Shown piece after piece: positions 9,186 through 18,442 of a DNA stretch of 64,000 nt. The stretch lies in the NCBI RefSeq assembly GCF_018919485.1, contig NZ_JAHLMU010000001.1, positions 472,655 through 536,654 of the forward strand. The letters run 5' to 3'. This stretch comes from Psychrobacter sp. TAE2020. GTDB taxonomy: Bacteria > Pseudomonadota > Gammaproteobacteria > Pseudomonadales > Moraxellaceae. Numbering within the stretch: the stretch's first letter is position 1; every line of letters starts with the position of its first letter. The notes under the pieces are model-generated. The model did no database searches. It worked only from the letters and a program-made list of their open reading frames with translations, and was not told where the DNA came from. Both the position numbers and the translations under genes were made by a program.

Positions 9186-9814
9186 GCGCGCTTTTCCTTT
9201 AAGGCTTGATATTATAAAGCGATATCCTTAACTGACATCAAAAGATAACTGGATAAAATTGGCTGGTAACAGTATTGGGCTGGACTGACTAGCCACTATA
9301 TTACCTATATTGTATGACACTAGCGTATTTTGCTAGCTGTCAACGATTGGATATGCTTAACTAACTCCACTAGGTTGAGTCTTCACAAGGTAAGCATATT
9401 TTTCGGCACTGCCATATTTACAGGATGTTACATAATCATAGATGCCGAGCATCATAACGGAATTCAATAATAAACAACAGCTATTATTCACGTGTCTCAC
9501 GTACTCTTACGTTTAAAAATTTCTATAGACCCTAGCACTAACTTATCTTTTTGCCTGCCTTACAAGCGACTGTTATCGATGCTATTTACTTTGGTATTTA
9601 TGCTAGTGCTTATACTGATAGCTATGTTAATAGTTAAGTTAACAGTTATGCTGCTATTGATCGTTATATTTGCTAGCTAATTACTGGCTGATGAGCCCCT
9701 CAGCTAAACTCTAAAACTGCCCGAAAAACCAGATAAAAAATAAATAATTTTTCAATATAAAGCGGTGTATCATCACCACATTGACTCCCTTTAACTTCTC
9801 TTTGGTAATTGACT
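9186..9814. other. Long intergenic region upstream of sdaA and uraA
   Basis: This 629-bp AT-rich gap separates divergent uraA and sdaA. A GTG-started 62-codon frame at 9492-9680 encodes a very hydrophobic leucine/isoleucine-rich tail but lacks a ribosome site and looks accidental. I see no hairpin, riboswitch fold or repeat that I can support. Confidence 0.4.
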
Positions 9815-11248
9815 ATGATTAGTGTATTTGATTTATTTAAAATTGGTATTGGTCCATCAAGCTCACATACGGTAGGCCCAATGGTAGCAGCTAATTTATT
9901 TTTAGTCTCCCTACTCAAGCAAGCAAAACTGACTGATGTAACCGCTATTGAGATTGAGTTGTACGGCTCTTTAGCGGCAACTGGTAAAGGTCACGCTACC
10001 GATACTGCCATACTGTTAGGTTTACTTGGACATAAGCCAAGTACTATTGACACCCGCTTAACAGACCAGTATCTAACGCCGATATTTTCTGAGCAGCAAT
10101 TGAACTTATCAGGTGAGCATAGCGTCGGCTTTGATATTGAACGCGATATTCGCTGGTACGGTGACACGGTATTGCCTTATCACCCTAACGCTATGACTAT
10201 TTGCGCTGTATTAGCTGACGGCACTCGCTATCAGCAGACTTATTACTCCGTAGGTGGTGGCTTCGTCATCAATGAAGAAGATGCCAACGATCCTGAGCAA
10301 GATAGTGCTGCGCCAACTATTGGTCGCATTCCTTATCCCTTTGATAGCGCCGCAGAGCTACTTGAACAATGCCACCTGCATAACTTAACGGTTAGCGAAC
10401 TAGTATTAGCCAATGAGTGTCACTATCGCCATAAAGATGAGGTTTATGCTTATCTAGATTCGATTTGGGAGGCGATGCAGGACTGTGTCACTAGAGGTTG
10501 TGAAAATGGTGGTATCTTACCAGGTGGCTTAAACGTTAGGCGTCGGGCGCAAGCTCTGCATTTGCAACTTTGTGCCGAAAAAGATCTTCCTGCTACTAAA
10601 AGTGATAAATTAGCAGCGATGGATTGGGTAGATTTATATGCCTTGGCGGTTAATGAAGAAAACGCTAATGGGGGCAACGTAGTGACTGCTCCGACTAATG
10701 GTGCTGCTGGTATTATCCCAGCAGTCATGCATTACTATCGTGATTTTATCGCCAGCTATAGTAATGATGGCGCGCGTAAATTTTTATTAAACTCTACTGC
10801 TATTGGTAGCCTAATTAAGCAAAACGCTTCTATTTCTGGTGCGGAAGTTGGCTGTCAAGGTGAAGTTGGTTCTGCTTGCGCTATGGCGGCTTCTGGTCTA
10901 GCTGAGATTATGGGCGGCGATCCTGCCAAGTGCTTAAACGCTGCTGAGATTGGTATTGAACATAACCTAGGTCTAACTTGTGACCCTGTCGGTGGCTTAG
11001 TACAAGTACCTTGCATTGAACGTAATGCTATGGGCGCGGTCAAAGCCATCAACGCTGCACGTCTAGCCTGCCGAGGCAATGGAGAGCATTTTGTCTCTTT
11101 CGATAAAGTAGTCGAAACTATGAAACAAACTGGCGCTGACATGCTAGATAATTATAAAGAGACTTCACGTGGTGGTCTGGCAGTTTATGCCGATAATCGT
11201 ATTCCTACTGTCTCTCAAGGGGTCAGTGTCAAATACAGTCAATGCTAA
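9815..11248 (+). CDS. sdaA: L-serine ammonia-lyase (iron-sulfur L-serine dehydratase, single chain)
   Basis: Converts L-serine to pyruvate and ammonia using a [4Fe-4S] cluster. The 477-residue single chain joins the beta domain (GIGPSSSHTVGPM at 11-23) and the catalytic alpha domain. The three cluster cysteines are C347 (CQGEVG), C389 (CDPVGG) and C400 (PCIERNAMG); their 42- and 11-residue spacings equal those in the Legionella pneumophila enzyme. The protein ends in cysteine (YSQC), the residue that in the Legionella structure folds into the active site as an intrinsic competitive inhibitor. I use the ATG at 9815 rather than the TTG six bases upstream. Confidence 0.95.
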   Translation: MISVFDLFKIGIGPSSSHTVGPMVAANLFLVSLLKQAKLTDVTAIEIELYGSLAATGKGHATDTAILLGLLGHKPSTIDTRLTDQYLTPIFSEQQLNLSGEHSVGFDIERDIRWYGDTVLPYHPNAMTICAVLADGTRYQQTYYSVGGGFVINEEDANDPEQDSAAPTIGRIPYPFDSAAELLEQCHLHNLTVSELVLANECHYRHKDEVYAYLDSIWEAMQDCVTRGCENGGILPGGLNVRRRAQALHLQLCAEKDLPATKSDKLAAMDWVDLYALAVNEENANGGNVVTAPTNGAAGIIPAVMHYYRDFIASYSNDGARKFLLNSTAIGSLIKQNASISGAEVGCQGEVGSACAMAASGLAEIMGGDPAKCLNAAEIGIEHNLGLTCDPVGGLVQVPCIERNAMGAVKAINAARLACRGNGEHFVSFDKVVETMKQTGADMLDNYKETSRGGLAVYADNRIPTVSQGVSVKYSQC

Positions 11249-11301
11249 TACTTTGTATATTTTCCAAATACTAACAGTATTTTAATATCACAAGATAAGC
11301 A

Positions 11302-11334
11302 AAAAAAGCCTCTAACGAATTAGAGGCTTTTTCT
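11302..11334. terminator. Bidirectional terminator downstream of sdaA
   Basis: AAAAAGCCTCTA pairs with TAGAGGCTTTTT across a short loop. It sits between convergent sdaA and the lipoprotein gene. Confidence 0.92.
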
Positions 11335-11444
11335 ATTGAGCATTGCTGTCAAATATTATAGCTATCAGATTAAACAGTTATCAAATTAAAAACTTATAAA
11401 TCAAACAGCTATCTAATCAAATAATAACCCAACTTAGGCAATGA

Positions 11445-11843
11445 TTACTCTGCAGTCTTTGAAACCACTTCATTCAAGATCCACATAGGCTTAACCGTAC
11501 CAGCCGCTTCGTCAGCTACCGCTTCTTGACGTAAGTCTAGGATATAGCGATAGTTTGGCTCATAAGTGAACCCTTGGATGTTACCATTCAAAGTATTGTA
11601 GTTCTTTTGATAAGTTTGACGATACTGAATACATTCAGCTTCAACAACATTGCCATCATTAGCAGTATATTCACAGATAGCCTTACGTGGGGCAATCTCT
11701 ACTTTAAAGCTTGGAATGTTAACGACTTTAACGTTTACAGACTGGCCTTCAACAACCATAGTGCGCTCGTTATCCAAGCCCATAGTAGAACAACCCGCTA
11801 ATACGAAAGTTGATGCTAATGCTGCTAATACTAATTTTTTCAT
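11445..11843 (-). CDS. DUF4377-type lipoprotein
   Basis: A 132-residue lipoprotein. A short lysine-led signal peptide ends in the lipobox VLAGC, so C18 would be lipidated after cleavage. The mature part contains CIQYRQ...NTLNGNIQGFTYEPNYRYILDLRQE, which resembles the DUF4377 signature (a cysteine-led strand followed by GFxYEPGYxYxLxV). Two more cysteines, in ICEY and ECIQ, may form a disulfide. Its role is unknown; relatives occur near heat-shock or META-domain proteins. A lysine-rich start codon context (MKKL) is typical of this class. The gene converges on sdaA. Confidence 0.8.
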   Translation of the reverse strand: MKKLVLAALASTFVLAGCSTMGLDNERTMVVEGQSVNVKVVNIPSFKVEIAPRKAICEYTANDGNVVEAECIQYRQTYQKNYNTLNGNIQGFTYEPNYRYILDLRQEAVADEAAGTVKPMWILNEVVSKTAE

Positions 11844-12152
11844 TATGCTATTCCTCAGTTAATAAATGTTTTATGACTGTTAAATTATCTACATGATCTT
11901 TTAGAATGCTTGCTATTGCCAAAACAATTGGCAATAAGCCTTTACCTCGTCAAAAGCTATGTATCTTATTTTTTTGCTGCGATAAGTATAGACCGCTTAA
12001 AACCTTGTACTCTATAACTGCTTTGTAATTAAACGTCAAAGTTTGCAACAGCATTCGATCTCAGTCTTATATTTATACCCTTAAACTGGTGCAATAGCAG
12101 TTTCTGTTAAACCCTGAATAAGCACTGGGGTTACTTATCTAAAACACCCTGA
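11844..12152. other. Intergenic region between argJ end and lipoprotein start
   Basis: This 309-bp gap must contain the minus-strand promoter of the lipoprotein gene. I see no further gene, and only a weak CCC/GGG pairing near 12110-12130 that could help end argJ. Confidence 0.4.
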
Positions 12153-13388
12153 TCAGCTGCGATAATCAGCATTAATCTTCACGTACTCATAAGATAAATC
12201 ACAAGTATAAACCGTATCACTAGCACTGCCTCGTGCCAAATCAATATGAATAGTAATCTCAGGACGACTCATGACCTCATTACCTGCTTGTTCGTTATAA
12301 CTAGGTGCTACTACGCCATTCTGACAGATCATCACTTCGTTCAACCATACATCGACTTGTTCTGTATCTAAATCTTCAACGCCAGCGTAACCGACTGCTG
12401 CTAATATCCGTCCCCAGTTGGCGTCACTAGCAAAAAATGCAGTCTTAACGAGGGGCGAATGGGCAACGGCATACGCCACATCACAGCACTCTTTAGTAGT
12501 CTTACCACTCGTAACTTTAACCGTTATAAACTTAGTAGCCCCTTCTCCATCACGCACAATCAGTTGGGCTAAGCGCACAAAGACAGCCGTTAATGCGCTA
12601 AATAACGCTTGGTAATGAGGATGTTCTGGACTATCAATAACCTCAGCGCTGGCTTTACCGGTGGCAATTAGTACACAACAGTCATTAGTCGATGTGTCGC
12701 CATCTACGGTAATACGATTAAAGGACTGCTCATTAATGGCAGTGAGCATCTCTTGTAATAGATCAGCTGCGATGTTGGCATCAGTAGCAACATAGCCAAG
12801 CATAGTCGCCATGTTGGGACGAATCATTCCTGAGCCTTTAGACATCCCAGTGATATGGTAGCTGATACTACTATCACCACTAGTTATCTCTACTTTTTGG
12901 CTGGCTACTTTGGGTATAGTATCAGTAGTACGGATACCGTCAGCAGCGGCTAACCAATTGTCCGCGCCTAGCTGAGACAATGCTGTATCTAGTCCCGCTA
13001 CTATAGCCTCGCTGTTTAATGGCTCACCAATGACCCCTGTTGAGAATGGTAATACCATTGTCGTATCAACTCCAGCTTTACTGGCTAACGCTTGGCAAAT
13101 ATCCAGTGCACGGCGTTTACCATCAGCACCAGTACCGGCATTGGCGTTACCCGTATTAGTCACTAGATAACGGGGACTATTAGCAGCAAAATGCTCACGC
13201 AATACTCGTACTGGCGCTGCACAAAATGCATTTTTGGTAGTGACCACTGCGGTATTAGCGCCTTGCGCAATCTCTATTACCACTAAATCATTGCGGTCTT
13301 GGTAACGTACCCCAGCGGCAGTAGCACTTAAAGTAATGCCATCGATAGTATAAATAGTATTTGGTACTGCAACATTGCCAACAGCCAT
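12153..13388 (-). CDS. argJ: Bifunctional glutamate N-acetyltransferase / amino-acid N-acetyltransferase
   Basis: ArgJ recycles the acetyl group from N-acetylornithine to glutamate in arginine synthesis. It is made as a precursor that cuts itself before a conserved threonine; here that is T195 in GMIRPNMATMLGYVATD, giving an alpha chain of 194 residues and a beta chain of 217. The length (411 aa) is typical. TNTGNANAGTGADG at 77-90 is the usual oxyanion and substrate region, and the C-terminus DLSYEYVKINADYRS is the expected end. AAGGAGT stands just before the ATG. It is a single gene here, without other arg genes. Confidence 0.96.
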   Translation of the reverse strand: MAVGNVAVPNTIYTIDGITLSATAAGVRYQDRNDLVVIEIAQGANTAVVTTKNAFCAAPVRVLREHFAANSPRYLVTNTGNANAGTGADGKRRALDICQALASKAGVDTTMVLPFSTGVIGEPLNSEAIVAGLDTALSQLGADNWLAAADGIRTTDTIPKVASQKVEITSGDSSISYHITGMSKGSGMIRPNMATMLGYVATDANIAADLLQEMLTAINEQSFNRITVDGDTSTNDCCVLIATGKASAEVIDSPEHPHYQALFSALTAVFVRLAQLIVRDGEGATKFITVKVTSGKTTKECCDVAYAVAHSPLVKTAFFASDANWGRILAAVGYAGVEDLDTEQVDVWLNEVMICQNGVVAPSYNEQAGNEVMSRPEITIHIDLARGSASDTVYTCDLSYEYVKINADYRS

Positions 13389-13629
13389 AGTGACTCCTTA
13401 TTATTGGTAGATTGTTATTAATAAATTATGATTAATAAATTATTTTTAGTGGTCGCTCATTAGTAGGTCTAACTATTTATAGATATAACTGCGCGTAGCT
13501 ATAGCTAAGAGTAGATATAAGCAGTAATTATTAACAGGAGGCGATCAAAAGTGCTGTTTAGAGTTGACGTCTAACAGCACTAGCTACTATAACTAACTGA
13601 CCTTGAACTTTATGTCGATAAGGTAACAA

Positions 13630-14454
13630 TTAAGATTTGCTTAAGTCAAACTTTGACCAAATAGGAGCATGATCAGAAGGCTTTTCCATAGCACGTAGCT
13701 CATAGCTTATACCAGAGTCTAGACATTGCTCAGTGAGATCTGGGGTACATAAAATATGATCAATTCGCATACCACGTTTAGGCTCGTCATTAAAGCCACG
13801 GCTACGATAATCAAACCAGCTATATAGCTCATTGCTTTCTGGATAATGCTGACGATAAGTGTCGATAAGATCACGTGACATTAGTGCTGCATACCATTCG
13901 CGCTCCTCTGGCAAAAATGAAGTTTTACCATTTTTGAGCCAACGCTTAGCATTTACTTCACCAATACCAATATCGATATCTTCAGGAGCAATATTCATAT
14001 CACCCATGACTATTAATGAGCGTCCTTCAGCTTTTAGCGTATCAATATACGCCATCAAATCAGCATAATAAGCACGTTTCATAGGGTATTTAGTCGGATG
14101 ATCTTGACTCTCACCTTGTGGAAAATAGCCATTAAGCACATCTATCTCACGGCCCTGTAATAGATAACGGCCATGAATAAAACGCTTTTGCGCCTCTTCA
14201 TCTTCACCAGGAAAGCCTTTTTGCACAAAGATAGGTGGCTCTTTAGACATCAACGCCACGCCATAATGACCCTTTTGTCCAAAGTACTCTACGTGATAAC
14301 CAAGACCTTCTACATCATCAATAGGGAACTGATCATCATGTACTTTGGTCTCTTGTAGACCTATGACATCAGGGTCGATTATATCGCGTAAAGCCTCTAG
14401 CTGATGTGGGCGGGCACGAATACCATTAACATTAAAACTGACAAAACAAGTCAT
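13630..14454 (-). CDS. xthA: Exodeoxyribonuclease III (AP endonuclease)
   Basis: A 274-residue DNA repair enzyme of the exonuclease III family that cuts at abasic sites and trims 3' blocks. The metal-binding SFNVNGIRA start and LQETKVHDDQFP (E35) are present. The GDMNIAPEDIDIG segment follows, and the C-terminal SDHAPIWSKF carries the catalytic histidine. Length and motifs match the XthA subclass. It is on the minus strand, separated by about 240 bp from argJ, so probably transcribed on its own. It is divergent from the thioesterase gene. Confidence 0.95.
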   Translation of the reverse strand: MTCFVSFNVNGIRARPHQLEALRDIIDPDVIGLQETKVHDDQFPIDDVEGLGYHVEYFGQKGHYGVALMSKEPPIFVQKGFPGEDEEAQKRFIHGRYLLQGREIDVLNGYFPQGESQDHPTKYPMKRAYYADLMAYIDTLKAEGRSLIVMGDMNIAPEDIDIGIGEVNAKRWLKNGKTSFLPEEREWYAALMSRDLIDTYRQHYPESNELYSWFDYRSRGFNDEPKRGMRIDHILCTPDLTEQCLDSGISYELRAMEKPSDHAPIWSKFDLSKS

Positions 14455-14697
14455 GCATAATCCTATTCTTTTTAGTGGGTTTATTAACAGCGTTTTACTT
14501 TAAAAAATATATAATTTTAATGAGCTACTGACATAAACTTTGCTTGGCTCTAGTGGTTAAGCTAAAGTATAAATATTATGGCTGTTATAAGTACTATGAC
14601 TACCGCTATTGTCTTCTATAATGCTAGTCTGATAGCCAATAATACGCTAAAAACACTAGTAGACACGCCTAATCATTAATATCTATTGAGACACTTT

Positions 14698-15303
14698 ATG
14701 ACTAATCAAAAAATAAGCAGTACTGCCAATCTATTACTACAAACCACGCCTCTATTCGCCACCGATTACCATATCTATATCAATCATACCGATGCTGGCG
14801 GCATAGTCTATCATGCCAATCATTTAGTGTTTTTTGAGAACTGCCGTCGTGACTGGTTTACTAAGATTGGACTTAATACCTATTTTTTGCAAGCTGATGA
14901 TGGTCAAATCCAACATTTTGTAGTCAGTCAAGCTGAGCTGCAATACCGTAAAGCTATCTTTCTCGATGAAATTATCACTGTGCAAATCGATAAAGTTGAC
15001 CTAAAACCAGCCAGCATTATATTTTATCAAAGCATTCACCGCCAATCAGCAGTAGCTGATTCACTAGCCACTACCAGTCCTAGTAGCAGCCTGTTAAGTA
15101 GCGCTAGAATTGTCATCGCTTGTGTACAAAATCAAATCAAAAGTGAAACGCCTTCGCCAATTGAAAACTCAGCGGATAACCAAGCAGCGACTCAAGCACC
15201 AGCAGCTGCCCCTAGTGCCGCGCCTATTAGACCGATTCGAGTACCCAAAAAGCTGCATCATCTCATTGAGCAAGCCATGATTCAGCATGCACAAGGTCAA
15301 TAG
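14698..15303 (+). CDS. Acyl-CoA thioesterase, 4HBT/YbgC-like hotdog fold
   Basis: A 201-residue hotdog-fold thioesterase. The family motif lies at 30-53: HTDAGGIVYHANHLVFFENC, with D32 as the expected catalytic acid. The hotdog core ends near residue 140. After it comes an Ala/Pro-rich linker (about 145-180) and a short helical tail, an addition to the usual length of about 140 residues. The substrate is not known. I use the ATG at 14698 rather than the TTG at 14686. The stop TAG is followed after one codon by the likely TTG start of the ABC ATPase, in the same frame. Confidence 0.85.
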   Translation: MTNQKISSTANLLLQTTPLFATDYHIYINHTDAGGIVYHANHLVFFENCRRDWFTKIGLNTYFLQADDGQIQHFVVSQAELQYRKAIFLDEIITVQIDKVDLKPASIIFYQSIHRQSAVADSLATTSPSSSLLSSARIVIACVQNQIKSETPSPIENSADNQAATQAPAAAPSAAPIRPIRVPKKLHHLIEQAMIQHAQGQ

Positions 15304-15306
15304 CCG

Positions 15307-16179
15307 TTGCCAATTCCTGCTGCTATTAATAACCAGCCCTTATTGAGCTTTAGTGAGCTCAGTGCGCGGGGCACAGCTTCCCTAGGATCTCATACTGACA
15401 GTAGTATCGGGACTAGTAACGCTGTTGCTAAAACTGGCACTAACGCTGCCAAAGCATCTAAACCTTATAACTTAGCTAGCATTTATAAAGCAGTTAAAAG
15501 CTGGTTTGGCAGTTTATGGCGCCAATCACTATCGACCCAGCTACCCTTAGAGACTCAGCGGCCCTTACTACTTGACGGTGCGAATGGTCAGCTATTAGCA
15601 GGACAATTGACAGTCTTAACTGGGCCCTCAGGCAGTGGCAAGTCGGTACTGCTACGCTTGCTTGCCGGCCTAACCTCAATCAGTACAGGCGACATTGATC
15701 TTAATGGGATTAGTATTTTTGATTCGTCGCCTATCTACTGGCGAGCTCGAGTGGCGTTGCTCAGTCAGCATCCACAGCTAATAGAAGGCAGCGTCCTTGA
15801 CAATCTACAGCTGCCTTATACTCTAGATGCTCATCATAATCAGCAGTTTGATAAGCAATGGCATCTTAAACAGCTGAGCTATTTGCAGCGCAACGAGCAG
15901 TTATTATATCAGTCAACTGCCTACCTATCAGGTGGTGAACGACAATTAGTAAATATCCTGCGATTATTACAATTAGACCCCCAAGTACTGCTATTAGATG
16001 AGCCCACGACCGCTTTAGACCCACAGACCGCAGCAGACTTGATTAGACTGTTGCTTAAGTGGCTGCATGATGACTCAAATCGTGCGCTACTATGGATAAC
16101 TCATGATATCGATAGCATTATGCCGTTTGCTGATAGTCATTGGCAGATGCAAGCGGGGCAGCTGACTAAGCTGGCCTAA
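15307..16179 (+). CDS. fetA: ABC transporter ATP-binding protein, FetA/YbbL-like, with N-terminal extension
   Basis: ATPase partner of the membrane protein encoded next, probably acting in iron export. Walker A GPSGSGKS is at 106-113, the signature LSGGERQ at 207-213, Walker B VLLLDEP at 227-233, and the switch histidine is in LLWITHDID. E. coli FetA has about 225 residues; this one has 290 because of some 75 Ser/Ala/Thr-rich residues before the ATPase core. No ATG exists between the thioesterase stop and Walker A, so a TTG start at 15307 with AAGG just upstream is the best choice, though a start further in at a GTG or TTG is possible. Confidence 0.82.
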   Translation: MPIPAAINNQPLLSFSELSARGTASLGSHTDSSIGTSNAVAKTGTNAAKASKPYNLASIYKAVKSWFGSLWRQSLSTQLPLETQRPLLLDGANGQLLAGQLTVLTGPSGSGKSVLLRLLAGLTSISTGDIDLNGISIFDSSPIYWRARVALLSQHPQLIEGSVLDNLQLPYTLDAHHNQQFDKQWHLKQLSYLQRNEQLLYQSTAYLSGGERQLVNILRLLQLDPQVLLLDEPTTALDPQTAADLIRLLLKWLHDDSNRALLWITHDIDSIMPFADSHWQMQAGQLTKLA

Positions 16180-16259
16180 ATCAGATCTACGATTAAATGT
16201 ATTTTACAGCTTAAACTCGCCCTGATAAAAATGGCAAACACTTTTGATGATAAGCCCCT

Positions 16260-17051
16260 ATGACTAACACTAATGAGCTGCAAATCTTGCTAACCACTAC
16301 TGATATAGCTTTGGCCAGCAGCTTAATTTTGCTAGTCATGTTGGTATCTTGGCGCTTACGTTTGCACTTAGGCTCTACTTTGCTGATAGCAGCGGTACGT
16401 ACTATTGTACAGCTGAGCTTTATAGGGCTGATACTAGCTTGGGTGTTTGCCCGTGAGCAATGGTATGAAGTGCTATTGATTCTAACGATGATGACTTTGA
16501 TCGCCGGTATTGCTGCCAAAAACCGAGTCCAGCGGGTGTATAAAGGCTTGTTTACGGATACTTTGCTTGCCGTTAGTTTATCAGCAGTCCTAGTAACTAC
16601 TATTGCTATCACGATAATATTGCAAGTTAGTCCTTGGTACACCCCGCAGTTCATTATTCCGATTCTAGGTCTCATACTGGGCAATTCGCTTACCGCTATC
16701 TCTTTGACTAGCAATCAGCTTGTCGAGGCTTTTTATAGTCAGCAGCCACGAATTGAGATGATGCTATCCTTATCCGCCACCCCTTATGAGGCGATACACA
16801 CTCCGATGCGAGCCGCTATTATCAGCGGTATGACCCCTACTTTGAACTCCATGCTGGTGGTCGGTATTGTTAGTTTACCGGGAATGATGACCGGTCAAAT
16901 ACTTGCGGGTGCTGATCCAAGCCAAGCGGTACGCTATCAAATTGTGACTATGTTTTTGATTTGTGCCAGTAGTACTCTTGGCTGCACTTTGAGCGCGCTA
17001 CTCACTTATCGCCGATTCTTTAATGCCGATAAGCAATTTGTTCTTCCTTAA
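16260..17051 (+). CDS. fetB: ABC transporter permease, FetB/YbbM (UPF0014) family
   Basis: A 263-residue inner-membrane protein with about seven hydrophobic helices. The family segments are AAVRTIVQLSFIGLIL, the LGLILGNSLTAISLTSNQL pore-like region and the strongly conserved RAAIISGMTPTLNSMLVVGIVSLPGMMTGQILAGADP. E. coli FetAB lowers cellular iron under oxidative stress, and the pairing with the ATPase 80 bp upstream supports the same role here. The ATG lies close after GATAAGCCCCT, a weak ribosome site. It is followed by a loose bidirectional terminator. Confidence 0.9.
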   Translation: MTNTNELQILLTTTDIALASSLILLVMLVSWRLRLHLGSTLLIAAVRTIVQLSFIGLILAWVFAREQWYEVLLILTMMTLIAGIAAKNRVQRVYKGLFTDTLLAVSLSAVLVTTIAITIILQVSPWYTPQFIIPILGLILGNSLTAISLTSNQLVEAFYSQQPRIEMMLSLSATPYEAIHTPMRAAIISGMTPTLNSMLVVGIVSLPGMMTGQILAGADPSQAVRYQIVTMFLICASSTLGCTLSALLTYRRFFNADKQFVLP

Positions 17052-17206
17052 CTACTGTTATCCGATTTTTATTTAACTTGTTTAAATTATTTAAATTATT
17101 TGAAGTTACGTTTTTCTATGATTTTCTAAATACTTGTAAACGCTTGACTGTGAGGACCAACATTACAAAGCCTCCTCACCTTACTGAATGGTAAATATAA
17201 AAAATT

Positions 17207-17264
17207 AATAAAAAAGCCCTGCAAGCTACTTATTGATAATAAATAACTTACAGAGCTTTTGCTT
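17207..17264. terminator. Probable bidirectional terminator between fetB and the SDR gene
   Basis: AAAAGC-CTG-AAG on the left pairs with CTT-CAG-GCTTTT on the right, with two interruptions and a long AT-rich loop. It lies between convergent genes, but the stem is imperfect. Confidence 0.55.
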
Positions 17265-17301
17265 GCTGTTAATCAAAACTAACACCACAATGCTACCGAC
17301 A

Positions 17302-18171
17302 TCAGCTTATTTTATTGACCACATTTAAGGGAAGATGTTTCATTGCTTGACCAACTATAGACCATGGCAAGCTTGGCACACAAGCCTCATCAACTCCAGA
17401 CTCAATCGCCGCTACTATAGCTTTAGTGCCAGTATCGGCATCAACTTGAAAAGGTAATGGCTTAGCATTAGTATTGATTTCAGTGCGGATATAACCCGGA
17501 TAAATCGTCGAGACTTTAATTGGGAGCTTGGTGAGCAGCATATCAGCACGAATCCCTTCTGCTAAATGTGCCAAGCCCGCCTTACTAGCCCCATAAGTGG
17601 TCATGTGCTTAGGCAGTCCACGCATAGCGGACATACTCGATATCACTACTAGATGACCGTTATTTTGTGCACGAAATATTTGCATAGCCGCTTCACACTG
17701 GGCCAAAGCTGAGATAAAGTTGATTTCAGCAGTACGGCGATTGGTTTCAAACCGACCTTTACCGATCCGGCGACTCTCACCAATACCAGCATTAACGACT
17801 ACCCGATTTATCTGGCCAAAGTCGCTAGCAAAGCTGTCGAACACTTCGAATATAGCAGCATAATCACTGACATCAAGCTCTCGATACTCAACTCGTATAT
17901 TAGGATAGTTAGTTTTCAACTCCCCTTTAAGCTGCTCTAAGCGCTCAGTACGCCGTGCACAAATCGCTAAGTTATAGCCCAATTTGGCAAACAATCTTGC
18001 CATACCCTCACCTAAGCCTGAGCTGGCACCAGTAATCAACACTGTTTGGTCTTTTCCGACTTGCTTTTTGTTAAGAGTAGCTAGATAACGGGCAGGTTGA
18101 ATGGCACCAAACGCTTGATCCTTAGTTTGTTTTGCCGCTTGGGTAACCAAGTTCAATAGTTTATGCTGCAT
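17302..18171 (-). CDS. Short-chain dehydrogenase/reductase (SDR family)
   Basis: A 289-residue NAD(P)-dependent oxidoreductase. The cofactor loop TGASSGLG is at 47-54, NAG at 127-129, the catalytic serine is in ISSMSAM, and Y193-x3-K197 (YGASK) is complete. The ARR after the second strand suggests NADPH preference. A 40-residue helical N-terminal piece precedes the fold, and the C-terminal LPWSIVGQAMKHLPLNVV may touch membrane. The ATG at 18171 follows AAGGAT; the TTG two codons upstream is less likely. It is last in a minus-strand run with the phosphatase, kinase and acyl-CoA dehydrogenase genes. Confidence 0.9.
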   Translation of the reverse strand: MQHKLLNLVTQAAKQTKDQAFGAIQPARYLATLNKKQVGKDQTVLITGASSGLGEGMARLFAKLGYNLAICARRTERLEQLKGELKTNYPNIRVEYRELDVSDYAAIFEVFDSFASDFGQINRVVVNAGIGESRRIGKGRFETNRRTAEINFISALAQCEAAMQIFRAQNNGHLVVISSMSAMRGLPKHMTTYGASKAGLAHLAEGIRADMLLTKLPIKVSTIYPGYIRTEINTNAKPLPFQVDADTGTKAIVAAIESGVDEACVPSLPWSIVGQAMKHLPLNVVNKIS

Positions 18172-18358
18172 GGGCAATCCTTGCTATGTCTGTAGGCAGA
18201 TAAAGCCTAAAAATGTTGAGTTAAACCGGACATTATAAGGCTTATCATCGAAACAATGAATGCTAGTTGTGTAGTTATGCAGGTATAGCCAGGCCTCTAA
18301 TTATTGGGCTAGCTGTTTTTGATAAAAACCCCAGTTATCCTACGGCTGGAAAATAGTA

Positions 18359-18427
18359 CTTAGTACTGATTGCTTGATATTGGAGGCTTAGTACTGATTG
18401 CTTGATATTGGAGGCTTAGTACTAAGC
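18359..18427. repeat. 28-bp tandem direct repeat, two copies plus partial third
   Basis: The unit TAGTACTGATTGCTTGATAT plus TGGAGGCT occurs twice head to tail from 18361 to 18416, and a third copy breaks off after TAGTACT. It lies between the phosphatase stop and the SDR start, in untranslated sequence, and looks like a recent slippage duplication. Confidence 0.9.
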
Positions 18428-18442
18428 AGTTACTAATTAATA

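Noticed and set aside
9492-9680. Hydrophobic 62-codon plus-strand frame that could be a small membrane protein
   Set aside because: Starts at GTG without a ribosome site, and its hydrophobicity comes from a run of TTA/CTT/ATT-type codons in AT-rich DNA.
16211-16714. Minus-strand open frame of 167 codons
   Set aside because: It is antisense to fetB, which has strong family motifs.
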